Position numbers and translations under genes: made by a program. Shown here one piece after another: positions 1-10,680 of a DNA stretch of 64,000 bases; positions within the stretch are counted from its first letter, which is position 1, and every line of letters starts with the position of its first letter. Source of the DNA: Symbiodinium natans (Eukaryota; Sar; Dinophyceae; Suessiales; Symbiodiniaceae). The stretch covers positions 560,978-624,977 of the forward strand of contig CAJNDS010000424.1 of NCBI GenBank assembly GCA_905221605.1, read 5' to 3'. The notes below the pieces were generated by a model that worked only from the letters and a program-made list of their open reading frames with translations, did no database searches and was not told the DNA's origin.

Positions 1-86
1 GGCTTCTGGGGTCTACAGGGTTTAGGGTTGTCAAGGAGAACAGCTTGATGCTACTGCGCCCCTTCCACCATGGCGCCTGAGCTCAG

Positions 87-200
87 GACATGTTTGTGCT
101 GTTTGGCCAGCGTGCTGCTCGTGCTCAAATGCTGCCTCGACCAGCGAATGTTGGGTCTGTTTTTGATGGCTGCTTGCCCGCAGATGCAGCCAGTGGTGTA
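87..200 (+). CDS. possible exon at left edge
   Basis: After CTCAG the frame is open (DMFVLFGQRAARAQMLPR...). It could be an upstream exon of the STAND gene. The opposite strand is also open here, so the call is weak. The rest of 1-1000 holds short telomere-type arrays (450-480, 590-625, 900-1000) and nothing else I recognise. Confidence 0.25.
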
Positions 201-1017
201 ACCTGCTGAGTTTCGTCACTTCTTCTCTTGCATGCCTCAAAAGCATGATAGTGCAGAGATGGCCCAAGCATCGAGATGTCCGATGGTCCGAAGTACCCCT
301 CACAAAAGGTTGGCACGCTTCCTGCGAACGGCTCCTCAATTCCTGCTGTCCCCTTTCCCCAGGCCAAAAGAGCCTTGCAATTGAGAGCCACAATCTCGGC
401 AATGCCAATGCAACGCGACTGCAGATTGAAGCAGGTTTCTTTCGAACCCTGAACCCTGAACACTAAACCCTAAACCCTAAAACTACCTGAGCCCGAAACA
501 ACCCCTCGTCCTTCAAAGAAAGCCTTAGGGCACTCTGGCAAGCCCACCACTCCAATCCCATAATTGTCTAGAACCCTAAGCTTTGGGGTGTAGGGTTTAG
601 GGTTAGGGTTAGGGTTTAGGGTTTACACGTCTTCAAGGCGCTACATTGAAGCTAAAGCCCAAACCACAAAGCAAAGCCCCCCCTAGCCCTCAACCCTAAA
701 ACCCGAAGCCTAAAAAACCTTCCCACACCCTTCGTTGCTCCATGTGTGCGACTTCCTTTCTTCTCAATCGGAAGAGAATGGGGGAATGAACATGGGGTAT
801 ATGTGGATCGTGGGGATCATAAGACGTACCACCCTCAATCGTACAACGAAGCCCAGAATATGCCAAGGAAGCCCTATGAACCCCAAAGCCTCAACCCTCA
901 ACCCTCGACCCTAAACCCTAAACCCCCAACCCTAAACCCTAAACCCTAAACCCTAAACCCTAAGCCCTAAGCCCTAAGCCCTAAACCCTAAACCCCAATC
1001 CCTTACGCGCTGAACAG

Positions 1018-1083
1018 GGCAGCTGCCTGCCACCTCGTGTGGAAGACTACGTGGACCGAAGTTCAGTCTGGCGACCAAGAGAG
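1018..1083 (+). CDS. STAND gene exon: linker before the NB-ARC domain
   Basis: Acceptor GAACAG, then PPRVEDYVDRSSVW...RE, like the 'yVdR' linker just before an NB-ARC P-loop. It lies exactly between a C-strand array (900-1000) and a G-strand array (from 1122). I found it by that rule before recognising the motif. Confidence 0.55.
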
Positions 1084-4000
1084 GGGAGATGACTTGTAAC
1101 ACTTCCCCCTTTTTGGGGGGGTTTAGGGTTTAGGGTGTAGGGTTTAGGGTTTAGGGTTTGGGGTTTGGGGTTTGGGGTTGGGGTTTGGGGTTGGGGGTTC
1201 AGGGTTTCGGGTTCAGGACTACTTGGTAGCCCAGTAACCGGATGGGGGGTTTGCGAAAATGGGGGGGTCTCCTTTTTGGGGGGGGTACCCTTAAGGGCAT
1301 TCTATTCTATTTGGGGTAGAAAAGGGGTGCCCCTGCTTTGGAAAATGCCCATATGCAGGGTTCTTTTCTGTTGGGGGGGAGGAGGTTTGTAGGTCTCAGG
1401 GTATTTTGGTCGAGGGTGGAGAGGAAACCTGGTTCAAGGCTTAGGTAATTGGAGGCTTTATCTGGAGTATTCGAAGGGATTCTTCCGGTTTAGGGTGTAC
1501 CGGTTTGGCCTCTACAGGGATTACAGGGTTGCTGTTCTGCATGGGTCGCAACAGACCGATCCCCATGTACCCTTGAGACTGGGAATCGTAACGTACGCAT
1601 TGGCATGTACTTCTCGTTTAAGGACAAAGAGATCAGTCTAGGTATCTGATCTCTCACAGGTCTTGTCCGAGATCCTCCGGAACTTTGATGCCAGTGGTGG
1701 CGCTTTGGCAGAATGGAGAATGCCGGGATGCGTAGGGTGGTGGACATGTGGCGTCAGCTAGGGAGGACAATGCTCATGCACAGACGTTGTCGCAAATTTG
1801 TACGTGCCAGTGTTGGCAAAGCTGCAAAGCTTTACCTTGCCAACCAGAAATCCCTAAGCCCTAAACCCTAAACCTATTCAACTACCAGGGCAGCGCCCGC
1901 GCAGAGCTTGTGTTCTCTCCGGACCTGAAGGGATCGGGAAGACGGTGGCAGACACTCGGCGTGCTTAGCGGGTTGAGTGATTTGGGGTCTGCTTCGGGCT
2001 CAGAGTTCAGGGTTTAGGGTTTAGGGTCAAGGGTTTGGGATTTAGGATTGAGGGTAGTGTTCATGGTTTCTAGCAGGGCATCTGGCAATCCCGTTGAAGG
2101 GTTACAAAGGTCATCTAAGGTACCGAAGTAATTCCTAAGAACTTCTACGAGCAAAGATCCGGAAAGTATTTGGGTTTAGGGTTTAGGGTTTAGGGTTTAG
2201 GGTTTAGGGTTTAGGGTTTAGGGTTTAGGGTTTACGGTTTAGGGTTTAGGGTTTAGGGTTTAGGGTTTAGGGTTCAGGTTTGGTCCGTGTCGGCTCACTG
2301 ATTTGATTGGGGTGTTGGTTCCAATTCACTCTGCACCTACAGGCTCCGGGAACTTAGGAGTTTAGGGTTTAGGGTTTAGGGTTCAGGGTTTAGGGTTTAG
2401 GGTTTACCCATTTCAGGTGGCTAGTAAATAGATGCCTGGATTACATCAACCCTATGAACCCTGAAAGCCCTTCTTACCCCTTGTAGAAGCCTTACCAAAG
2501 GGTACCCCACCCGTGGGCTGCATTCCTGAAGCTGTCCTTAAGTTCTTAAGAGCAAGTTTCTTCAGGAGAATTCCGGAGCAAACCCTAAACCCTAAACACT
2601 AAACCGGGTGACAAGGGTTGAGGGTGCAGGGGGCGAGCCCTAAGCCCTCAGGCAGATTGGCCCGAGCAGGGTTTTGGGGTTTAGGGTTTAGGGTTTAGGG
2701 TTTAGGGTTTAGGGTTTAGGGTTGAGTCCTTCCAGCCATCCGAACCCCTAAGGGCCCCAAACCCTAAGTCCGAAAAGCACACAAGTAAGACCTTAGGTTT
2801 AGGTTAGGGTTTAGGGCATAGGGTTTTAGGGCCTAACGCCTGCCGCGTAAGGTTTAGGGCCCAAAATCCGAGACACCGAAGCACGAAATCCTAGCCGAGG
2901 CGATCGAGTTGGCCCACTTCGCCTCCTCCCCTGGCCGCATCTTCTCCAGGCATCCAGGTTTCAGGGCAGCCCAAGGTTTGAAGGTTTAGGATTTATGGAG
3001 TTTATAGGGCTCAGGGTTTAGAGTCAGGGGTTGAGGCTTGTTTTTGAGGCTTGGGCTTAGGGGTTTAGGGTTTAGGGGTTTAGGCCTGTTTTTGAATCCT
3101 CGGATCTGAGAACAGTTGAGTTTCAGCTATAGGCTCAAGCCTGAACCCTAAACTCTAAACCCTAAACCCTAAACCCTAAAACCCTAAACCCTAAACCCTA
3201 AACCCTAAACTGGTTGAGGGCAAGAAAGCCAACAAAGCGGGGTGTCAAGCCCGCACCCCCAAGGGCTCAGGTGGAGAACCCCGAACCCTCAACTCCCCTG
3301 GTGTAGGGCTTCTCCCTAAACCCTAAACCCTAAACCCTAAACCCTAAACCCTAAACCCTAAACCCCAACTCTGACATTAACACCCATAAACCCTAAACCC
3401 TGACTAATGGGCACAAGTCAAGGGCCCACAGTCTAAGTAAGTCAACTTTTCACGACGTACAGCAATTGCAGGCGCTCACAACCCTACTTGCAGGTACCCC
3501 TAAACCCTAAGCCCTAAACCCTAAACCCGATACACGCCTTTCGGCCAGGCCCCAAAGGTGAATTGGGTTCAGAGCAGTCAGGGCTGGATATTTGCAGCGT
3601 GCTTCTGTTCAGGGTTGTTGGTGCTTACCTATACCCCCAAAAGTATGCAAGAGAAAGACCTGTGTTCATGGGTTTCGGGCCATGTTTGTTACCTACTTTT
3701 GGGGGGGTCCAGGTAAGCCCTAAACCCTAAACCCTAAACCCTAAACCCTAAACCCTCAACCCTCTTAAGCCCTAAGCCGTAGACCCCTAAACCGCTGGGC
3801 CGCAGGAACGTCCTGTACGTTCCCATCGATGGCACGCCAGACATAGCAAGCGTGGTTCAAGGCGGGACCCCTACGCCGCTCACGTATAGGGTTTAGGGTT
3901 TAGGGTTTAGGGTATAGGGTTTAGGGTTTACGGCTTATAAGGGTCTAAGGTGTAGGGTTGGATAGGGTTTTGGATTTTGGGTTTACGGTCTAGGGGGTGT

Positions 4001-7000
4001 AACCGCCAAGACCTCATGGTCACTCATGGTCAGATGGAGTCATGAGGCTTCGTCCCTTTCTGTGCAGTGACTCATGTTTGCCTTGGTCAGCCCTATCCTG
4101 GGTTTTGGAGTACCACACTTTAATGCTTGTTTTTTTGTCCTAGGTTCCCACTATTCGCTATTTATACCTAAAAGGTATATTATACTTTCGTTCCAGGGTC
4201 TACTCCAAAGTAGGGTACCTGCAGGAATCCTCAACCCCTTAGAACGGGGTCTTGGGGGAAGTTAGGGCTCTAAGCTTCCTTGCAAGGAGCTTTAGGGATA
4301 AGGGCACTTCATTACCAGATGCCCTTGTACCAATCCTTGGGAGCCCAGTGCTACATTCTATTTTTGTTTGTGTGTTCAAGGTTCCCTTATAAAGTAACCA
4401 ACCCTAAATAAGGGTGCCCTTATTTCTAATAAGGTTCCCTTATTATTATAATGTCACCAACACAAAACAAAGGGTGCCCTGATTTCTAATATGGCTGCTG
4501 AGCTACCAAGAACCGGCAAGCAGACGCTCAGACTGAGAGGCATTTCGCAGTCCCTGGCCGCCAGAAGTCCACAAGTGCTCCCAAGCGCTTCGCGAAACCA
4601 GAAGGTGGCCTGGCTTAAGGTTTAGTGCCTAGTGCCTCAGGAGCTTAGGGCTTCGGGGTTGAGGTTTAAGGTGTTTAGGGTTTAGGGTTTAGGGTTTAGG
4701 GTTTAGGGCTTCGGGATGCTTAGGCTCCTGGGCAGCCTTGCGGTGGCAAAAGTTTTTTTTCTGGAGAGAGCCTGGTTCAATAGTCGCATTTGCTGTGCCT
4801 GCAAGGCACCCAGAAGCCCCAAACCCCATGGGTTGGGCTACAAGTACCTGAAGTAAGGTAAGGGTTTAGGGTTTAGGGTTTAGGGTTCAGGGTTCAGGGT
4901 TCAGGGTTTAGGGTTTAAGGTTTAGGGTTTAGGTTTTGGGGTTGAGGGCAGACTAAGCACTCGGACCCACAGTGGGCCCTAATTCCGTTTATTGCTATTA
5001 TTTTTTATTACCATAATTATTACTATGTATTTCATTTTATGTTTCTTTGTGTCTTTTTTTCGGGGGGGGGGGGGGGGGGGGGTTAGGTTCCCGTATAGAC
5101 CCAGCGGGGGACTTAGGGACCTCTCTTCAGAACCCAACACCGGCGGTTTTGCAGTTCTGCTTATAGAACTTCCTTGTAGGATTCTTGGGTAGCCCACTTA
5201 AAAGTAGTTTGGTTTTGGGGGTTCATTTGGTAGAGCCCAAGACCAGCCGAGGATATCCTCCAAGCTCTGCATCACCTGGACCAGACAAGGCCGAACAACT
5301 TCTCCCAGCCCCCCTTAATCAAGGAATATACCTGAAACTTGGAAGGGACGTTCCTGAGGAATAAAAGGTTTAGGGTTTAGGGTGTAGGGATGTTCCCCTT
5401 TTATACTAACAGTCCTTAGTAGGGATGAGAATAGGAGGTAGCAGAATCCCGATGAAGGACTCTTAGTGCAAAAGGGGAGTTTGGAGGGTGCGGTTTCAGG
5501 CTTTAGGAGTTTCAGGGTTTGGGCCTGAGGTTTTCAGCTTAAAGACTGAGGAGTTCTTAGGTCTTTGAGATCGGCTTCTGCTTTGTTGTTTTTTCGTGGG
5601 GGGTGGGGAGGGTGTGGGGAGGGTGTGGGGAGGGGGTGGGGAGGGGGTGGGGAGGGGGTGGGGAGGGGAGGAGAGTCAGCAGAGTCTCTGAGCCGAAAAG
5701 TGGCACTTCAACAGTACGGTCTAAAAAACACACCTAAGCCCCAAAACCCTCAAACCAAATCCTAACCCTATATGACTTCGAGAAAACACTGGCGAGTTGG
5801 GGGGGGGGAGGGGGCCTAAACCTTAAGCCCAAAACCCTAAACCCCATAAACCCCATAAACCCTAAACCCCTAACCCTAAACCCTGAACCCTGAACCCTGA
5901 ACCCTAACCCTGAACCCTGCGCACAGGGGTCGGCACCTGCTACTCTTGGATGACCGATGCGGTGCCGTCCGGGCGAGCTCGGAGGTTCGCAGCCTTCTGA
6001 CCTTTTGCAGCACTTCCCGTTTAGGGTTTAGGGTTTGGGGTTTAGGGTTTACGGTTTAGGGGGTTTAGGGTTTAGGGCTTACCGCAGGGCTCCAAGGACT
6101 CTTATTTTAAGGTTTTTGGTTGTTCTTGAAGGCTTGGGGCTATTTTGAGCCTAAGGGGAAGCTGCAGGGAACTCAGTAAGCAGGGAAAACGTCGGTTCAA
6201 CAGTGGCTCAGAAGTACCCGAAGTTGAGTTTTCTGATGCTACAAGGAGGGGCCTTCCTAGTTATAGGTAGAGTCATAAGATCCCTAAATTGGATTATAAG
6301 GATCCTAAATTAGGTTATAAGCCCCTTAACTACAGTCAGGTTAGTAAGGGGACCCCTCCTTGTAACCCCGAAGGGTCCATGTACCTATATCGTATATACT
6401 TGGGCCTTAAAGGGGTTCCCATATAGTAGCTTTAGGGCCCAAGTATATACTATATGGGTACATGGAATGTTTGGGTACATTTTGACTAGGTATTCTACAG
6501 GCCTTTACATGTAGAGTACCCCTAAATGGGGACCCAACCCTTAAATCCAAGCATTCTTTCGACGAGTTGCAAGTTCAACCCTCATTTAGAGAACGCCAGG
6601 TGGCAGTTTGGGGTTTAGGGTTTAGGGTTTAGGGTTTAGGGTTTAGGGTGCAGTCGAAACCTTGTGACTTGCATTGTGTTCCTGAGTCTTGCAGAACTTG
6701 GTTCTTTAAACCACTCTAAACCCTAGGCCCTTCACCCGTCTGTAAGCCGACAAACCTCAGAAAACCTACGCCCGCTAGTGTTTCGAGCTTAGGGCCTAGT
6801 GTTTTTTTCTTGTTGCCTAAGGAGTAACATGCTGGAGGCGGCCACGGATCTGCAATTGAGATGCCTGTGTGGGGGGTCTACAAAAATTGGGTCCCTCCCC
6901 ACTCCTTGTTTCCTGATAAGAGGTGTTGTGCGTATAAACCCTGCTCACAAGTGGCTAGTCACGTCTGTGCTTGAATCCTAAACGTCAATCAGCGAATCTA

Positions 7001-9051
7001 CCCCAGCAGCGTGATGTGCTTGCGGCATGCATGGTATCATCGTGATACGTCTGGACACAATTCGGCGTCAATTAAGTTTAAGGGTTTGCAGTTTCGAGTA
7101 GCATCAGTAGACATCTGAGTGGATGTCAACAGCTGCAGAAGAGACGTAGCCAGCCCAGTCGCCGATTTGGCATGAACCAGTACAAGGACACTTGTTTCAC
7201 CATCTTTTTGGGGGAGGGGGTCGCGGGAGGTCATTCTTTTGAGAAAAAGGGGCGGGGGTGAAGCTATTTGGCATAGTCAAAACGAGAACATGTCCGCCCC
7301 CTTCCCAAGGCCAAGAATTTGAGCACCTTGTCTGCAGAAAAGCCGTTGCAAGCAGTGAGATCCGAGTTCGGAGTTTAGGTTTTGTTCGAAGATCTCAAGA
7401 ACGGAGTTGCGGTGCGATCTTATTCTACTCTTCTTCTTTTCTTCTTCTTCTTCTTCTTCTTATTCTTTTTCTTCTTCTTATGGCTGGTTATTATTATGAT
7501 GATTATCCTCTGGACCTGAGGTCTAGTTGTGTGCTCGCGAGAACAAATGTACGAGTCGTTGGGACCGTGCAAATGCGTCAATGTGCCAATGGCCCGGGCC
7601 TTGGACTTTCGCCATCAGCCTGTTGAGTTCATGTTCTGCATGGTTTAGGGTTCAGGGTTTAGGGTTAAGGGTTTAGGGTTCACCTGGATTCGGAAAGTAC
7701 TTGACATGATGGCTCAGGGCCTCAATACCCCACTGCCCTTTTTGGTGTTCCTTTTTTTTTTGGGGGGGGGGGGGGGGGCAGACACCGGCCATGGCTCTCA
7801 GTAGCTCGCAGGCCCCCAGGTTGAGGGTTCTTTTTTTTTGCACGTCTTCTGGCTCCGCTCTTCACGCGGATCATGACATGTGGGGGCCTCCGAAATTAGA
7901 GGTAGCCTATTGGGGTCCTGATTAAATAGAAAGGAAAATCCTACTAATGCTGACCTCGCCTTTATAACCCCCCCCCTCAGTTGAACAAACCCCAAGCCCT
8001 GGCCAAAGCCCGGAACTCAACTATCAACCCACCCCTCAATTAAGGAACCCCGGCCCCCGGCCCGGGCCCGAATTTTTTTTATTTTCTGTGGGCCCTTTTG
8101 GGTAGGTCAGGGCTTGGGGGGCGGCTCAGGACAGCCCGAGGGTCGGGGCGGAAACAAAAAGGGTTTAGGGTTTAGGGTTTAGGGTTTAGGGTTTAGGGGA
8201 AAAATCAATTGTTTCGGGGGGCGGGGGGGGGGATTATTAGGAGGTCAACATTATTTGGGAGTCTATATTAGGGACCCTTCTTTCGTAACCCCCATCTGGC
8301 TCCAGCCCTTCAGGCAGCATTGACTGCTGTACAGCCGCGCCCTGAGGAGTGTGCTTGTGATGACATGCTGTTTGAGATGGGCGGGGAGGTCCAAATTAGG
8401 GTCCCTGTTTGAGAGCGGCTATTGTTACAAGGACTAGGAGTCGTATCATACAGGTCCGGTGTCAAAGTGCAAGAAAGGGCAACGGCATACAAATAATCAG
8501 TATTGCATAATACTCTTGAACAAAGTATCAATGGGGGGGATCTTGGAGCACCCCTCTCCCGACCAACAACCCGACCCTAAACCCCCCAATCCCCTGAAAT
8601 CCCGGCCTTTCGGACCTGGAAACCCTAAACCCAAGACCCTAACCCCTGTCAGCCCCCTTTTGGGAGCTGCCCGCCCCCAAGGTCTGCGCAACTTTTCTTG
8701 AAGCGCATGCACCGTCCTCTACGACCTTGCGACTTGGAGCAGGGCGCGCCTGCCCATGGAGCCATAGCGACTGGGAGAAAACCAGCGGTACCACTCTTTG
8801 GCACCATTTTGTTGAGGGTTGGGGCTTGTTTCCTTTGTTAGCAGGTGCCCTTGAATGGTTGCTCTTTCATCATTTCGAGACTGCTTTTGTTTCATGAATC
8901 CTAAACCCTAAACCCTAAACCCTAAACCCCAAACCCTAAACCCTAAACCTCAGAGGTGAGAAGCGAGGAGATACTGCACAAGCTGGCAAGGCATCCATTG
9001 CTGTTGCAGCTTGCAGGCAACCCGGGTCAGGTTGATGCCATCTGCCAGAGG
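1018..9051 (+). CDS. STAND/NB-ARC P-loop ATPase, multi-exon gene (partial)
   Basis: A signal-transduction ATPase of the NB-ARC type, the nucleotide switch of intracellular receptor and scaffold proteins. Joined exons give, in order: a linker resembling the NB-ARC entry (PPRVEDYVDRSSVW), the P-loop (RACVLSGPEGIGKTVA), a helix (EILAEAIELAHFASSPGR), strand 2 (NVLYVPIDG), EDILQALHHLDQTR, Walker B (GRHLLLLDDR), SNMLEAATDLQLRC, the sensor strand (LVVCSREQMYESLG), a CDDMLFEMGG helix, and a GxP-like segment (HPLLLQLAGNPGQVDA). This order is the NB-ARC order. From the P-loop on, most exon junctions agree in phase, provided GC donors (after 2949, 3861, 5289, 6862, 7591) and GA donors (after 1950, 5974) are accepted. 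Neither the start codon nor the C-terminal repeat domain was identified, so partners and pathway are unknown. The family call is firm; the exact ends are not. Confidence 0.75.
1660..1850 (+). CDS. STAND gene: one or two coding segments before the P-loop
   Basis: After CTCACAG, VLSEILRNFDASGGALAEWR is open. From 1695 a second frame is open to 1850 (MENAGMRRVVDMWRQLGR..., basic, helical). The two frames overlap, so either two exons share this region or only one is used. The C-strand array begins right after 1850. Confidence 0.4.
1889..1950 (+). CDS. STAND gene exon: P-loop
   Basis: Acceptor ACTACCAG follows a C-strand array. The +2 frame reads QRPRRACVLSGPEGIGKTVA; GPEGIGKT (1921-1944) is a Walker A motif after a hydrophobic strand, with the lysine and threonine present. 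A GA donor after GCA (1950) keeps phase with the next exon. G-strand repeats start about 60 bp later. Confidence 0.7.
2161..2275. repeat. G-strand telomere-type array (TTTAGGG)n
   Basis: About 15 near-perfect units with one TTTACGG variant. It lies in the intron after the P-loop exon of the STAND gene. Confidence 0.95.
2882..2949 (+). CDS. STAND gene exon: helix after the P-loop
   Basis: HEILAEAIELAHFASSPGR then IFSR. The GC donor CTCCAG|GCATCC leaves two bases that complete an Arg codon with the next exon (IFSR-NVLYV). Alternative GT donor after 2957. Confidence 0.6.
3806..3861 (+). CDS. STAND gene exon: second beta-strand
   Basis: Acceptor GGCCGCAG after C-strand repeats; NVLYVPIDGTPDIASVVQ matches the hydrophobic strand and acidic turn that follow the P-loop helix. 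Donor CAAG|GCGGGA is GC type. G-strand array starts at 3889. Confidence 0.65.
4334..4510. mobile_element. MITE family A copy
   Basis: Ends GGGAGCCCAGTGCTAC and GGCTGCTGAGCTACCAAG; interior contains GGTTCCCTTATAAAGTAAC and AAGGGTGCCCTTATTTCTAA. The 3' part is duplicated inside this copy. Confidence 0.65.
4551..4604 (+). CDS. STAND gene exon: basic linker
   Basis: Acceptor TTTCGCAG. In the phase set by the previous exon it reads VPGRQKSTSAPKRFAKPE, and the GT donor leaves one base that completes Ala with the next exon. A MITE copy ends about 40 bp upstream. A second open frame (SLAARSPQVLPS) makes this moderate. Confidence 0.5.
5247..5289 (+). CDS. STAND gene exon: helix before Walker B
   Basis: EDILQALHHLDQTR after the acceptor AGACCAG. 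The GC donor ACAAG|GCCGAA gives HHLDQTR-GRHLLLLDD in frame. Confidence 0.65.
5389..5478. mobile_element. MITE family C copy (diverged)
   Basis: GATGTTCCCCTTTTATACTA / decayed right end; ACAGTCCTTAGTAGGGAT core. Confidence 0.55.
5927..5974 (+). CDS. STAND gene exon: Walker B
   Basis: Acceptor GCGCACAG lies at the end of a C-strand array. GRHLLLLDDRCGAVRA carries four hydrophobics and two aspartates, the NB-ARC Walker B (kinase 2). The GA donor GGGC|GAGCTC keeps frame into SNMLEAATDL. G-strand array from 6020. Confidence 0.7.
6239..6364. mobile_element. MITE family B copy
   Basis: Inverted ends ACAAGGAGGGGCC / GGACCCCTCCTTGTA; interior TAAGCCCCTTAACTACAG and TAACCTAATTTAGGATCC type sequence. 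Confidence 0.75.
6822..6862 (+). CDS. STAND gene exon after Walker B
   Basis: Acceptor TGCCTAAG; reads SNMLEAATDLQLRC. With the GC donor AGAT|GCCTGT the split codon becomes Cys and gives LQLRC-LVVCSRE, the usual approach to the sensor strand. Confidence 0.55.
7521..7591 (+). CDS. STAND gene exon: sensor strand (RNBS-B like)
   Basis: LVVCSREQMYESLGPCKCV then NVPM: the 'lVtSRe...lg.ck.v.Vp' segment of NB-ARC domains, with the conserved Arg. GC donor AATG|GCCCGG. The frame stays open to 7642, where a GTTTAGGG repeat could act as an alternative donor. Confidence 0.7.
8314..8388 (+). CDS. STAND gene exon: ARC helix
   Basis: Acceptor CTTCAG, then ALTAVQPRPEECACDD and MLFEMGGE, ending GAG|GTCCAA. 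It fits the helix after the sensor strand. It lies just after the right half of a MITE-like element (family F). Confidence 0.6.
8956..9051 (+). CDS. STAND gene exon: GxP-like helix
   Basis: C-strand array, then CCTCAGAG|GTG. Reads VRSEEILHKLARHPLLLQL and AGNPGQVDAICQRV, the position of the NB-ARC 'GLPLA' helix. Phase 0 on both sides with the previous exon. Confidence 0.65.
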
Positions 9052-9308
9052 GTCACCTCGGAACACTTGGAAATACTTCTTTAGTTTTTGGGGTACTTAT
9101 AATTCCTATAGGAAATACTATCATTTCTTGGGGGGTACTTCTACTTCCTAAGAAACAGCCTCAACAAAAACTATACTTTCTGCTAGGGTTCCCAAGATTC
9201 AGTAAGAGGTCACTCCACACCTGCGGTCTTTGTGGGATCTCTGCACCAATCGCGCAGCCGCCGCGGCCGCCGCGGCCGCCCGGGATGCCCGGGCTATGTC
9301 ACTCGAGG

Positions 9309-9432
9309 CTTGCTAGCCCGGTGGTACCCTTTGCCCTTTTTTTTTTTTGTTGGTTATGGGTCCCCTTAATTATAAAGTAACTATCCCAAAAAAGGGTGCC
9401 CTTATGATAAGATGGTTTCTGGGCTACCAAGG
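9309..9432. mobile_element. MITE family A copy
   Basis: Inverted ends CTTGCTAGCCCGGTGGTACC / TTTCTGGGCTACCAAG, with the shared TATAAAGTAAC and AAGGGTGCCCTTAT core. Confidence 0.75.
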
Positions 9433-9487
9433 ACGAGACCGTCACGGAGTCTCTGCAGCTCACGCGGAAGATGTCCATAGATAGTGG

Positions 9488-9612
9488 CTTTGGTAGCCCA
9501 GTGGTACCCATTTTGCCCCTTTTTGTTGGGGGGGGCTCAAGGTTCCCTTCTAAAGAAACCAGCCCAAAGAAAGAGTGCCCTTGTTATCTAATATGGCTAC
9601 CGGGCTACCAAG
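9488..9612. mobile_element. MITE family A copy
   Basis: Inverted ends CTTTGGTAGCCCAGTGGTAC / GGCTACCGGGCTACCAAG. Only 55 bp from the copy at 9309, same orientation. Confidence 0.75.
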
Positions 9613-10572
9613 GTGGAGTTGGACCGAGAACGATGTCGCTTGATGGACCAGCCCTTGCCCGAATGATGTCAGTAGACGAGACTCAGGCCACAGACAACGG
9701 TATCGACCATTTCTAGGTGTCAGCACAATGAGCCCATGACAAATTCTCACAGAATGGGACCCAAGTCCTTCCGATGTAGTGCAGTACGCCTCCAGTACTA
9801 AGGTTTAGGGGTTTGAGGCCCAGATGGTTTGATAGAAGCAGCGAGTGCCCACAGGGTTTGCTGACACCTGTCGCCAGAATTCGCATACCATGTTGGCGTT
9901 TTGCCGGATGCATTTACTGGCTACAGGAAAGACGTCCGATGGTGACAGTGACTTCTTGCAAGATTGATGTTGCGTCCTCTTCCGAGATGGTTCTCACGCA
10001 CTTTTTCCACTATCCTGTTTGATTTGAACGCCGCTGTCACTCACAAGAGGGCAAACGCAAACTACGTGCCCAAAGTCTTTCCAGCCGGAAATTTTCATTG
10101 CACCCGTGTTTTTGGTGAAGAGAGACGAACCTCGCAAAACTTGAGTGATTCTGTACTTCACTTGCACAGCCCGCAACGAGATCGGGAAACCGGAACCACT
10201 GTGACAATGTGGTTGTTCCAGCCACTGTCGAAACAGTGCGTGATTATCTTGGACTTGACGATGGTGGTGCCCTAGGCACCTAGGCAGCATTTCCCAAGAA
10301 AAAGTCTCTCGCCTGTGCTGGCAAACGAGGGGGTTCGAGTGAAGCCTATGAAGTGAGTTGAGCTAGCTTGTCTCGTGACTCCCAATGCCTTCGTGCGAGG
10401 TCGACATGAAGGGTCATGAAGGCCTTTGTTCATGTAGCAGCAGTATAATCATATATAGAGTAGCCTCACAATGTAACCATGTAATACTACAATGACTGCC
10501 GTTTCGAGTCCGGCTTCAGAAGTCAGGCTTAACAGGTTCATAGGGTTTTTAAGGTTTTTTGCACTTTGTGAG

Positions 10573-10680
10573 GTGCCGCCGGAGCAGTTGGTTTTCCTGA
10601 GGTGGCCAGCCGAGCAGGAGCCGCAGAGACCGTGGCTGGAGTGTGCTTACTTGGGATGCGCCGACCGCGCCACTGCATGA
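10573..10680 (+). CDS. possible terminal exon
   Basis: After a T-rich tract and TTGTGAG the frame reads VPPEQLVFLRWPAEQEPQ and then RPWLECAYLGCADRATA to TGA at 10678. It could be the last exon of the STAND gene, since an AT-rich non-coding stretch follows. No family match. Confidence 0.35.
   Translation: MPPEQLVFLRWPAEQEPQRPWLECAYLGCADRATA

Larger units (their letters stand above)
9052..10572 (+). other. no confident gene; MITEs and ambiguous open frames
   Basis: Holds a CGG-rich tract near 9258, two family A MITEs, and an open segment at 9813-10275 in several frames on both strands (one 103-codon + frame, one 98-codon - frame). None resembles a family I know. Confidence 0.4.
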
